From Sanderia malayensis (lineage: Eukaryota; Cnidaria; Scyphozoa; Semaeostomeae; Pelagiidae): DNA of 64,000 nucleotides. The DNA lies in NCBI GenBank assembly GCA_013076295.1, contig RQOL01000861.1:1674001-1738000 (forward strand), given 5' to 3'. Positions 18,670-29,444 of the stretch are shown one piece after another. The translations under genes and the position numbers were made by a program. Every line of letters starts with the position of its first letter. The stretch's first letter is position 1. Under the pieces are notes generated by a model that saw only the letters and a program-made list of their open reading frames with translations, did no database searches and was not told the DNA's origin.

Positions 18670-21600
18670 ATGACAGGGAAAAGAAAACAACACAACAGTA
18701 AGTTATTAGAAAATTAGCCTCTAAAATTACGAGTCGATACGTTTAGGCCTAAAGGTTTGCTGAATTTCTATGGAAACGATGGGATTAAATTTAATTTTAC
18801 AGCAATAAAGGCCATGGTTGGATGTCTTTCTGAGGTAGAAGATGAGTTGGAAGATAAAGAAGTTGATGTTTTGGTGAAATTATTCAAAAGCAACATCTTC
18901 AAAGCTTTACTGGAGGTTTTGTGTCGCCATGTTGATTCTTTTTATCTTCATGCAGAAAGTGAGTGGGTTTGTATACAGATCTGTTCTTACGCGATCGATT
19001 GTTATTACAGGCAAATAAAGCTGTCAGTATTGTGCAAGATGAAGCACCAAGGCCAGTTACTACAAAAGCACTTCAGGAAACAAAACAAGTAAGGCATACT
19101 GTTAATTTATCTTACATAAGGTTTATTTATCCCCCTCTCTATCAAGCCCCCACCTTTAAGCCCCTTTTTAGTAAGCCCTCCTTTGAAGCGAGGAGGCCTT
19201 AGATTAATTCCAACCCACCATTAAACCTTTGTGGGAACTTCTAAAATTGAGTAATTGGTAAGTCCTACATGTAAGCTAAATTGAATTGCTCTGATCACCC
19301 GCCATATTACGTTGTAGTCCTATTTATTTAGATTTCCACCTGAAGTATTTTCTTTGCTATTGTATTTGTAGCTTAAATTTTTGATGCAAAATCATAAACG
19401 ATATGTAAAATATCATTAGGTAGGGCCATTCTTGCGACTTTGAAAATAAATCAGTCGATAAACCTTGAATGATAGCGGACTTTGAAAAGGTGGGAGAGTA
19501 TAAATCAACAACATTGATTTTTGAAACTGGCTGGTAAAACGTGCATTTGTATGGTGTGGTTTAGAAAACATGTGATTGCTTTTGATCTATCATGCTTATT
19601 GATTGCTCTATCGATTCCCGTACAAATTCAGAATGGAAGTCTCAGCGTTTACTCTTTTGTTAGTTCAATTCTGGTGATGAAGTGGTTGGCACTTGTGCTT
19701 GCCACTCATGGAGTCGCGGATCGATTCCACTGCGCTTAGAGTGAAGTCGGGTTGAATTAAATGGGGGCTGGTACACCGAGGATATAAAAGAGAAAGTAGA
19801 TCCCCGGCGTACCGGGACTTTTCGTCTTTCCGTGGAGAATGATTTTCCGGCACGGCAGAAACGCCGAAAAACCACCCGTGTATTCTACTCAACTACTAAC
19901 TCTGTTGATACACCGGGGTGACGAGGGCCAACAGTGCCTAACTGTACATATCCAGCTACATCTGGTTGGAGGCTCGCCACCAATAGATATAGATACCTAA
20001 AATTACTATCTGGAATCATGTGCATGGACTTTCCAATTGTGAGCATTATTCAATTACGCATGCGCTTTCATGCCATAGTTACCCTTTGTCTGCATAATTT
20101 GAGTTGAAATTTTATCTGGTCTTTGCTATTGTGTTTCTAGGGACATAGCGTGGGGTGGGACGACTTACGGAAGTGTGGAGTGAATGTGTCTATATATGTT
20201 CTGTAATTTCTTGTGATATGTGAGTTTCTATTTTTTATCGTTTTTAAACTCTAGTTGTTACCAAGCTTGAGAAGTCAACAAAAGAAGAATGTTCTCGTTG
20301 AAACATTAATCGATGTTCTCGAGGATCCTCACATTCAGGTAACAAATTTGTCTTAAGTCGGGATTGATCAGATTCAAACTACATCGAACGATTCGAGTCT
20401 ACGTTAATCCGGATTAATCAATCAATTGAATCTAAGTTAATTTGATTAATTGAAGATTGATCAGATTTGAATCGTATCGATCAAATTCAATCCATGTTAA
20501 TCAGGCTAATCGGGTTTGATCAATCAATTTACCCGATATTAATCAGATTAGTTGACGATTGGTCAGATTGAACCAGTATTAGGCAATTCGGACCGATGTT
20601 AATTATATTAACTTGAGATCAAACCCGGATTGATAAATCCCACGAATCAGCTTGACCAAGTTTAATTAATGTTAATCAAATCAATATCAATTTTTATATT
20701 AATAAGGTTATTATAGCGTGCTTGCTTTGTGTCACCAACAGGCATTGCTTTACGCTCACGATATTATCGCGACAGAATGTTTGGTTCCAAGAAAGGCTGA
20801 CATGACGAATGAAGACAAAGATCGGACGAGAGTAGTCACAATTGCTCGAAGTTCAGGAGAGACACTGGTATTTGGACCTTTCTTTCTTCTAGATTGTTCT
20901 TTCTTTCTTCTAGATTGTTCTATTTTTCTTTCTTTCTTTCGTCATACTTCATGGTATCATACAGGTTTCGCAAACATATTATGAAGTAGTTATTTAGTCT
21001 CTGTTTGTTATGTTGTGATTCGACGTCTTCTTGTTGCCATATTGTTGGTTAGATTCCACAATATATCCCAACCCGATATGTACGAAAGAATTGTTCTTTG
21101 CTCTACAGGGCGCTACTATTCGTAGAAATGAAGTCACAGGAAAGGTTGTCATCGCCAGAGTTTTATTTGGAGGGGCAGCACAGAAATCAGGTGAGATCGT
21201 CGGCAGTAGATCATATCCTTGATGTTTACACTATGTTTTAATATACGGCCAGTGCATCTAAGTCAGAATCAGTGTTGATCTAGCAGAAGTACTGCTAAGG
21301 GTAATTCATGTATTGGCAAAGTACTTGATCCTTTGAGTTGCTTCGTGATGCAGTTGCATTTTAGAGGGTGAATTCTCGATATAATATGTTATTTCAAGAG
21401 TGTTTCATATGTTATTTCAGTGCGATTCTAAGTGTGAGTCTCTTACTGTCGTAGGTCTTCTCTCCGCGGAGGACGAAATTTGCGAAGTAAATGGAGTGGA
21501 TATCAGTGACGTATCTTTGGATGGAGTCGTTTCATTACTTGTAAGTTCAATTCGTTTCATTACTTGTAAGTTCAATTCGTCTTATTAGTTGTAAGTTCAA

Positions 21601-24600
21601 TTGCTTATTTCCTGATGTTATATGGCACATGTATCAAGGTTTATTATGGCACAAATACTGATACAACTGGCATATGTGATACTTGCAAATAATGGGACAT
21701 ATAATGATATCTACATGCGACATATAATGATACATAAATTGTCGCGTGTAGTCCCCTACTAATACATGTTGAAATATATGTCGAAACATGTTAAGTGTAG
21801 ATAATGTAGTGGTATATATGGTGGCGTTGCACATATTGTGGCACAACGCAGTGTAGGGGCAAAATATAGTTGCACATATAATGACGCGATCTTGATGCGC
21901 GTTTTGTGGCAAAATGTTGCACATGTTGTAGCACAATGCAGTGGCACATATAGTTGAACAATATAGTACCACATATAGTGGAATAATGTAGTGTTACAAT
22001 ACAATGGCACATATAGTGGAACAATGCAGTGGCATGTATAGTGGAACAACGCAGTGGAACATATGGTGGCACAATATAGTGGCACATAAAGTAACACAAT
22101 ATAGTGGCACATAAAGTAACACAATATAGTGGCACATAAAGTAACACAATGTAGTGGCACAGATTATCATGCGTGATTAATCTCTCTTATTTTGAAAGAG
22201 TCTTGATCCTGCGACAGTTACTCTGAAAATTCTCCCCAACCAAGACAAGCCTGATGCCGACGAAGAACGTTCCAAGGTATTTATGGCACTGTATCACGCT
22301 TGCAATTTATCACACCATCACCCTTCAATGCTCGGCACCTCAAACTACTCGTGTTTTTACAGTTTAAACTTTAATGTAGCAATTACCATGTTAATTGAAT
22401 CACTCTAGATTTCAAACAATTTTCTGTTTTTTCTGATAATTTTGATATGATTTTGTATCTTCAAGCTTTTTCCTTGATTACTGAATTTCTCGTTAGTCTA
22501 AGCAAAATCCAATTTCTCCAAAATATGAAACTTATTGATATTCAACTGGATATACTCCCTTGTTGGCCCACTACTTAGCTTTTTCTTCTGATTCTCTTTC
22601 ATTGTAGATGTATTTAAAGGCGTATTTCAATTACGACCCCTTCGACGATCCTCATATTCCGTGCAAAGATGCTGGTCTGAGTTTTACTAAAGGAGACGTA
22701 CTGGAAATTCTAGAAAGTAGTGAAACAAGATGGTGGCAGGTATGGGTTTAGCGCCGAATATTTCAGGAATAGCATGATTCACTCGTAGTAATATTTGATT
22801 TTATCTGACTTGGCAAACAATATTTTTATAGGCAAAAAAGTATGGCGAGAAAAGCAGTAATACAAAGAGTGGTATTATACCAAGCAAGCGGCTTCAAGAA
22901 AAGTTATTTTCAATTTCAGTTGATTCTTACTAATCTTTTCAATTACCATTTTCATAACCTCTCATATCATATTCTATCCTCTCCTTTATTGTACAAAATT
23001 TTTTGCTACACACAATATATTGTACTACCTTTCAATATCCTACCCTGTTTACTCATATACTATACTATTATCATCTAACCCTTCTCTTATTTATTTTTAT
23101 TTCTTTCCTATTCTGGTCTTACTTACTGCCTTACTCTACACCACGAACCTTAGCTATAACTGTCTTTGCTGGCCTTATTCTAATCAAACTTTCTGACAGC
23201 TAACTTTATCGATTTATTTCTCCACCTATAACTTTTATTCCAGACGATTGGCTCTGTGTTTGTGGAACCCATTTGATGGCTTCATGCTGCACGCAAATGC
23301 TTCTTCTACTGGTGAGTCCTCTAACTATCCAATTCCACCGTTCCAGATTTTATACATTATTACACTTTGGTCTGCTTTTCAAACTACAAAATCCATCACC
23401 CCTTCACAAGTAGTTTTATTGTTTTGGTAATACACCAAATTTCTGTTTTATTTTAGACAGTTCGATTTTGGACATCACGGTAGATGCTAAGTCCAAGTCT
23501 CCATTAAGCAAAGCAGGAAAGAAAAAGTCGAAAAAAGTCAAGTACCAGGCAGCAAGAAGTGAAAGTAAGGAAGGTTTTTATTTTTGCCAATGGTCTCCAG
23601 AATTTCTGGCCTTTGTTATTTATATCGTTTTTATCAATTTGCGGAGAGGAAGCCTTCCGTGTTTGAATCCCTTTCTTTGCATAGATTTTTTTCCATCTTG
23701 AGCTACAATTTCTCGATTTCTCGCAAATTTGAAATAAAGAGAGTAAAGCTGTATTCATTTTATTATACACGCACATAATCTTTAATTTATTATCGACTTT
23801 ATTTATTAGTCGTGCTTTTAAAAGGAATCGTGTTTAAGGCCCAGATTATCAGTATCTCCTGAAGAACGATTCTTTTACGAAACTGATAAAATCTGTAACT
23901 TATTTGTTCTGTTTCCAGTCTTTATACACTTTACTTTTCTGTATTGAGCACTGTAATCAAAGGGGACGATCAAAGGATAAATTTCTAATTTTCATTGATC
24001 TATCTGCTTCTTATTCAAATATCCACGTTCATATGCATCTGACTTATTTATCGTATTTTCTTGAATTTTTCCAGAGTTTCATACCGAAGAGATCAGAATC
24101 TACGAAGAAGTCAGACGGGTGCGTCCTGACGTCGACAAGCCTCGACCAATCATCCTTCTGGGTTTGTTTCATTTTGCTATTTCAACCCTTTCCTGTTTGT
24201 AATACAGTAAATTGGAAGATATAAAAAATGTAAGAAATTATATGAGGAGGGATTTGTGATGGGCTTATGCAGCAAACATGACATTTTTTAAATCTATAGA
24301 TTTTAGCGTTTTTAACATTATAATGATATGAATGCTAGAATGTTTTGCAATTTTTGGAGTTTTTTGTAATAGTTAATTTTAAGGGAATTAATTTTCCTTT
24401 ACGCAGGCGCATCCGGTCAAGGCTGCGAGGAATTGCGAAGGAGGCTTGTCGAAACAGATTCAGAGAAATTCGCATCACCTATCACTTGTGAGTACATTTA
24501 CACATTGATAATTTGAATTATTTTACTACCAGAAAAAAGTTCATCTGGTTATTGCACTGTGAACCTAGTGTGGTAGAAGGTATTTAGCCTCAGAGAAAAA

Positions 24601-26210
24601 GATAGCTGTTTGATTAGTATACTTTCGAGTCACATTTGAAGATGGTATGATACCAAAGTCTTTCATTTTAAGACAATTTTATTGCAAAAATATGATACAT
24701 TATGTATTTATTAAAAATTCCGTCTCCGAAGCATGCAATGCGTCTGTTAGCCCTGTGGAAATATTTCGGAATTAAAACATCTTTACTCTCATTATTATTA
24801 TTACTTGGTAAAAATAATATTAATTTGTTTTAATTAAAGGTATTGTCTTCGCTTCTAGTTACTTCTCGAGCTCGCAAACCTTACGAACAGGCAGATAAAG
24901 ACTATCATTTTATTTCTCGCCACGAAATGGAAAAAGCACTGCATTCAAACCAACTTGTTAACATCGAAACTGTTAAAAACCACCATTTCGCCATCAACAT
25001 CAATTCAATTGCAGATCTTCAAACATCTGGTAAAACATGTGTTATATCCTTAACACATGAAGTAAGTATATTTATTGTGAATACAGTAAAAAACCGCATA
25101 TAAGAACCTGTAAATTTTCCTTCCAGCCTATTGTTCCAAGACAATAGGATATTGTTTTTTTTTCTATTGTTTTGAGCAGAAATATCACCCTGAAGGTTCT
25201 TAATCCATTGGTTCTTATATGTGGGTTTTTACTGTACACTCAATAAATTCTTTTAAGGCCTCCGAGAACGTGCTTTTCTCCAAGTGGAGCTTACAGGAGA
25301 GGGGGGTTATGGGAGAATTCACTGTGAAAGACCTTTCTACGATAACTTGGAAGATCTTTCACGGTGAAAGATCTTCCAAGTCTTTCTACGATATTATATT
25401 TAGTCACCCTAGCATATACATCTTTTATAATTAATTTATAATTGTAGAGAAATCATACTCTTTTTTCTTCTAGTATATCCGAAACATCTGTTCGACGGAT
25501 TTAAACTGCTGTGTTATATTCTTGAAGGCTCCACATGCAGATCACATTCAAACGATATTACAATCTTATGCAACTACCAACTCGATTTTCCGCGATGAAA
25601 CACACACCGTAAGTTTATCACATACGCTTCACCAGTTAATCCCACAGTTATTGAACACGGAGATTTAAATATACAGATGCATGCAGTAAATCTGCACAGT
25701 TGCTTTGGTTGAAGGTACTTCAGTTAAAGTTTCATTAGTTGAAGCTTTTTTAGTTTCATTAGTTGAAGCTTTTTTGGTTGGACCCTCTTTGGTTGGAGCT
25801 GCTTTACGTGAAGTTGCTTTGGTTTAATCTGCTTTTGTTAAAACGGCTTTGGTTGAAGCTGTTCCATTTGAAGCAACTTTCAGTGAAGTTGCTTTAGATG
25901 AAGCCAAAGCTTCATACTAGATATGGTACCACCCTTTCTTGTGCTTCATCAAAATCCGTCTTCGAAGATGCATGCAAAATCTTACAACGATTGAACATTT
26001 TATTACATTACTTTTTAGGAAGAAGAACTGGACAGGATCATGTTTGAATCATCTGAAATAGAAAAGAATCACGGTGACTATTTCGATTTGACGCTGATTC
26101 AAAGTGATCTGGAAACAAATCTCAACCAATTGTACCATGCAATAAAGAGAATTGAAAGCGAACATTTCTGGATACCTGTGCATGAAAACGCAACTGCATC
26201 CAGCCAATAG
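18670..26210 (+). CDS. MAGUK p55 (MPP) family scaffold: L27-L27-PDZ-SH3-HOOK-GUK
   Basis: Seventeen exons join in phase to 583 residues: 18670-18697, 18803-18915, 19011-19088, 20255-20338, 20742-20867, 21109-21190, 21455-21540, 22199-22276, 22608-22739, 22832-22902, 23244-23311, 23457-23564, 24075-24161, 24407-24487, 24859-25061, 25474-25608 and 26019-26210. Two L27 domains lie at about 12-60 and 73-115, a PDZ at about 131-212 (GETLGATIRR, carboxylate-loop GETLGA, then VLFGGAAQKSG), an SH3 at about 226-290 (YFNYDPFDDPHIPCKDAGLS), a Lys-rich HOOK (KAGKKKSKKVKY) and a guanylate-kinase-like domain from about 365. The P-loop reads GASGQGCEEL, lacking the GxGKS/T Lys, so it is a protein-binding pseudo-kinase as in other MAGUKs. 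MPP proteins organise junction and polarity complexes at the membrane. Length and two L27s fit MPP2/3/6/7 and also PALS1; the exact orthologue is undecided. The exon 10 donor (gaaaa then gttatt) is weak. Confidence 0.9.
19655..19995. mobile_element. Probable tRNA-derived SINE in MAGUK intron
   Basis: A GC-richer island in an AT-rich intron contains a tRNA-like head: gaagtggttggcacttg resembles an A box and ggatcgattcc a B box, about 40 bp apart as in a tRNA gene. A long non-tRNA body follows (about 19745-19990). No acceptor-stem folding of a functional tRNA is evident. The box spacing and tail suggest a SINE on the plus strand; its ends are not defined. Confidence 0.5.
20345..20710. repeat. 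Degenerate GATTAATC/GATTGATC repeat in MAGUK intron
   Basis: About 360 bp of intron 4 is made of loosely repeated motifs such as gattaatca, gattgatcaga and gttaatcagg with irregular spacing of about 20-35 bp. There is no coding capacity. It looks like an old, diverged minisatellite. Confidence 0.55.
21529..21603 (+). repeat. Triplicated 25-bp segment carrying a splice donor
   Basis: The end of the PDZ exon and its donor (gtttcattacttgtaagttc plus aattc) are repeated three times head to tail, the last copy with a few changes. Each copy contains gtaagt. Only the first donor keeps the frame into the next exon; use of the second would add 25 nt and shift it. Confidence 0.8.
21610..22165. repeat. 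~25-bp minisatellite in MAGUK intron
   Basis: Repeated units of the type gtggcacataaagtaacaca / atagtggcacatatagtgga fill most of this intron. The last few copies (22065-22160) are nearly identical with a 25-bp period; earlier copies are diverged. Long minus-strand frames here simply reflect the repeat. Confidence 0.75.
25082..25236. mobile_element. MITE with TACAGTAAAAA terminal inverted repeats
   Basis: The left end tacagtaaaaaaccgcatat followed by aagaacc is matched by the complement of the right end (ggttcttatatgtgggtttttactgta) over about 27 bp. The 155-bp interior has a second inverted pair (cctattgttcc / ctattgttt). It begins 21 bp downstream of a GUK exon (donor at 25061/25062). A related foldback lies at 60460-60610. 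Confidence 0.8.
25690..25915. repeat. Degenerate ~21-bp repeat in MAGUK intron
   Basis: About ten diverged copies of ctttggttgaagctgcttt-like units (period about 18-21 bp). There are no splice sites and it is noncoding. It looks like a decayed minisatellite. Confidence 0.6.
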
Positions 26211-26587
26211 CAATTCCACACGCGAAGAACGAAGTTCATTGTCTGTGCTCGTTTATGGCAATGTTGATGCGGCTTTCAACTCCCTCCAAATACAAAGAGA
26301 GGTTTTGGGGCAGCGAAATTGTCTCTGTGGGACAGAGACATTGTCCTTACCCCAAGGATATGTCTATTTGCTGTGTTCCAAGTGGAAGAAACTGAGACAG
26401 AAAAGGGTACAGTATACCATCATACTAATATTTTACCTTTGTTCAAAACTGCAGGCCAGTTATATTTGATTAAATTGGCTCGTTATGTCCAGAGCTCGTT
26501 GCATATATATTAAGGGCAATTCCACAGAATAAGGAGACTTTTATTTTTCCACTCTGGTCCACGCATAACTCGTATCAGTAACAGTAT
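26211..26587. other. Convergent 3' UTR region of the MAGUK and SMYD4-like genes
   Basis: The two genes face each other with 377 bp between stop codons. On the minus strand an AATAAA (plus-strand tttatt at about 26540) lies about 45 bp beyond the SMYD4-like stop and is its probable polyA signal. No clear plus-strand AATAAA is present for the MAGUK before the opposing gene, so the transcripts may overlap. Confidence 0.55.
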
Positions 26588-29020
26588 TTATCTTTGACGA
26601 AGTAAGCCAGCAAGAAAGTTTTCCTTTTCCCGAAGATCATTGAGCTCTTCTGAGTTATCACTGCACAACTCGCCTAAAATTCCAATGGCTTTTTTTACGA
26701 CGCTGTGGCACTTTTCAACCTGTTCAAAGTTAGGCGGTGCACGGGATTCATTGCATTTTGAAATATCACCAAGGATGACTTTGATCATCAAGTCTGACAT
26801 TGTTAGCAGACCGTATCCAACCTCTGTACTCTTTTCGCCGTGAACTCTCTCGGTCACTTCAAGGGATTTTTCGAAATGCAACATCGATGAGCTGTACTTC
26901 TCTTGCTTAGCCAGGCATGATGCAATTTCATTGTGAAGAGAACCGATTTCTCTGTGATATTTGTGAAGTATTTGGCTTTGCGTTTCAAGGCATTTGAACA
27001 AATGTTGTAGCACCAAATCGGGTTTACCCATGAGGCTGGGATCTTGGGACCTCCGAAGGTGCACAATGGAGCTTTCGTGAAGAGATTCGTAATGCTTTAA
27101 ATCAAATGGACGAGAACACGACTGACACTCGGTTGCATTCTTATCAAGCGCAGCCTCACAATGAAGGCATTTGTAAGCATTGCTAACATCGTTATGTCCG
27201 ATCTCGTTTTCACACGGAGGACAGGTACATTGAAAGTAATACTGGCTCTTCAGACTATTAATTCTTTGGTCCTTGAATTTCATCTTCTTGTAATGTGGGC
27301 CATAACAGATTGATATTTCATCACCTGCATTCACGTTTTTAGCCAATTTTACTTTGATAATGTTCCCGTTGAAGGTTAAGACACAAGTTGGATCACAAGA
27401 ATGATTTAACATGGAGGACATCGGGTAGACAGCAGTTCCGACTCTTTTTTGTTGGTATTCAACGACCGCTGAAGAGTTGTCGATACCACAGTCTGCCAAC
27501 CCTGTTATGGCAATGGCATTACAAGCCATCTGATGCATGTGTTGACACAGAATGCTGGCTATAAAAAGCTGTGAATATGACAGATTAGTGTATACCCTTT
27601 CCTTCACGTGTTGAAATTTTTCAGAAATACCTTTGCATTTGGAGTAGTTAACAGCTAATGTTGCCTCCAACTTTTTCACCCATGGTTTCTCGAAATACTT
27701 GGCTCTTTGCAATACAAATAAGAGAAGAAGGGAATCCAAACCATATTCAATAATTTTTTCTCTTGATGCTTCACTTGCATGTGAAAGAAGATTATAAATT
27801 GCCGTATAGCCGGTTTCTGATGCTTCCTGAACTGCACACGGTTCATCAATTGATTGTGATACCACACTAAAGTGTTTATCATAGCTGTCTGAAATGCTGG
27901 TTGTAAGTACAATCCTTAGAGCCAAATGCAATATTCCAGTTTTATTAACCAAGAGCAGATCCATACACTCCATACTGTGATACCGTTCCCAAGAGTCTAG
28001 CCGGCATTTTACAGAGCAGTATGAAATCACATTACAATTACAACAAGGCAGAATTCTTTCAACTTTCGACAAGCAATGGTAACAGTGGGTGGCATAAAAC
28101 TCTGGCAGCAACACAGATGCAAATGGTCTTTCCGAGATGACTGTACTACCTGATTTAAGTGCTGTCTTGGCAATGTAATGCCTCCCAGCTGCACTGGTAT
28201 GACACAGTTCAATCCCGTTTTTATAGACAGACATAAGGTCTTTATTTCCCTTCGTTTCATATTCAGCAGCATTATGCATTTCCTCTTTATCACTTTGATT
28301 CTCATTAGCTCTTATTTTCGGCTTTGTCTTGGCAATAAGCTCCTTCAGATGTTCTGCAACATTTTTGGCTTCTATATCAGATAAGCTACCAGACGACATC
28401 TCAATAGCATCCACTGCCTCTTCTAAAGCTGCTACAGCATCATGCCATTTCATGAGCTTCAAAAAGCAATCTGCCCTTCTCTTCAAAAGTTTATGCCTGA
28501 GTTGCCTTGGGTATGGCAGTGAAAGGGACACTTCAATATCCAAAAGACAGTCTTCACATGCATTGTTATTCAAAAAAACAGCAGACCTATTTGCATATGC
28601 CTTCGCTAAGCCCTCTTTCCATTTGATGCAACTGTTACTGTCGTACCCACATCTGTTATTACATTTACTGCAATCATCTTGTTGACATCCAACGTCATAA
28701 TTTCTTATGCTGTCATTGTACCGTGATATGGCTTTGTTGTTATCACCTCTCCTTGCATAGTGTTGATTCCCTTCTGAACGAGCCAGCTCTGCTTGTTTTG
28801 AGTTCTTCCTCAGGGTTTTAGCTACTGTCAAGTCGTATTGATTCACCAGGGAATTTTGCAATGTCTGGATGACAGCTTCGTTTGAGAGAAGTGTCAAGAG
28901 CACCCTTTCAATTGCATAGTCATTTGTTGTGGTGAGGTAATTGTCACTATCATCAGCCAATACAAGTCGGTCAATAAGTTTCTTCATCTCAATCTGTAAT
29001 TTGGGCCAGCAGAAAGACAT
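26588..29020 (-). CDS. SMYD4: SMYD4-like protein: TPR, MYND zinc finger, SET domain; intronless
   Basis: An 810-residue uninterrupted frame with no introns. N-terminal TPR-type helices span about residues 70-205 (ARSEGNQHYARRGDNNKAIS). A split SET domain begins about 270, interrupted by a MYND finger at 313-352 (CYHCLSKV ... CCNCN ... YCSVKCR ... HSMEC, full Cys/His set). The SET core has NHSCDP at 539-544 and GDEISICYG at 566-574, followed by a post-SET Cys cluster (CTCPPCE, about 598-604) and C-terminal TPR-like helices. Length and order match the SMYD4 family (vertebrate SMYD4 is about 800 residues), whose members are putative lysine methyltransferases. Substrate is not predictable. An intronless frame in an intron-rich region suggests a retrocopy that stayed intact, or intron loss. 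It lies tail to tail with the MAGUK. Confidence 0.9.
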   Translation of the reverse strand: MSFCWPKLQIEMKKLIDRLVLADDSDNYLTTTNDYAIERVLLTLLSNEAVIQTLQNSLVNQYDLTVAKTLRKNSKQAELARSEGNQHYARRGDNNKAISRYNDSIRNYDVGCQQDDCSKCNNRCGYDSNSCIKWKEGLAKAYANRSAVFLNNNACEDCLLDIEVSLSLPYPRQLRHKLLKRRADCFLKLMKWHDAVAALEEAVDAIEMSSGSLSDIEAKNVAEHLKELIAKTKPKIRANENQSDKEEMHNAAEYETKGNKDLMSVYKNGIELCHTSAAGRHYIAKTALKSGSTVISERPFASVLLPEFYATHCYHCLSKVERILPCCNCNVISYCSVKCRLDSWERYHSMECMDLLLVNKTGILHLALRIVLTTSISDSYDKHFSVVSQSIDEPCAVQEASETGYTAIYNLLSHASEASREKIIEYGLDSLLLLFVLQRAKYFEKPWVKKLEATLAVNYSKCKGISEKFQHVKERVYTNLSYSQLFIASILCQHMHQMACNAIAITGLADCGIDNSSAVVEYQQKRVGTAVYPMSSMLNHSCDPTCVLTFNGNIIKVKLAKNVNAGDEISICYGPHYKKMKFKDQRINSLKSQYYFQCTCPPCENEIGHNDVSNAYKCLHCEAALDKNATECQSCSRPFDLKHYESLHESSIVHLRRSQDPSLMGKPDLVLQHLFKCLETQSQILHKYHREIGSLHNEIASCLAKQEKYSSSMLHFEKSLEVTERVHGEKSTEVGYGLLTMSDLMIKVILGDISKCNESRAPPNFEQVEKCHSVVKKAIGILGELCSDNSEELNDLREKENFLAGLLRQR

Positions 29021-29444
29021 CTTTGATTTGTTAATATTTTGTTACGAAGAAGAAGTGAAGGAGAGACGCCACGTGAGGCCAAACATGCTTTCGCCCACCT
29101 CGTCTTTAACAACAACAGCAACTTTTACCGTAAATCCTGGAATGGCATAAGGGGGCGTTTAATCGAGAAAATACGCTATTTGTAGTAAAAGAAAATACGG
29201 TATTTGAGTACGGTATCTCATTGTTGTTCAATATTAAGCAAACTGGAAGCTATACGATGCAGCCAATCAATGAAGATATTGGTTTAAACTTGCTGTTATT
29301 TGTAATACATTCACTAAACAGCTTCAATGTCTCGATACTTGGGCTCAATATCCTTGCAAATGATTATCAGGATGGGGGCTTATTCGAGGGGAGGAGGGCT
29401 TGTTCGAATGTGGGGGGCTTGTTTGAGGAATTACGGTAATGCTG
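29021..29444. other. Upstream region of SMYD4-like gene with a degraded G-run element
   Basis: Motifs such as aagggggcgtttaatcgaga, gggggcttattcgagggg and gaggaattacggtaat resemble the ends of the G-run MITE family at 11135, so this is probably a degraded copy (about 29150-29440). The SMYD4-like promoter must overlap it or lie close by; no TATA box is obvious. Confidence 0.5.

Noticed and set aside
18916..18978. Extending the first L27 exon of the MAGUK to the strong donor gtgagt at 18959
   Set aside because: The phase does not match the next exon (an in-frame stop results), and the alternative donor at 18916 gives an L27 helix that parallels the second L27 domain.
19655..19760. Functional tRNA gene
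   Set aside because: A and B box-like motifs are present, but no credible acceptor stem or anticodon arm forms; a SINE head is more likely.
21634..22160. Overlapping minus-strand frames rich in Cys, His and Tyr
   Set aside because: Generated by the 25-bp minisatellite in the MAGUK intron; all three frames are open because of repeat composition.
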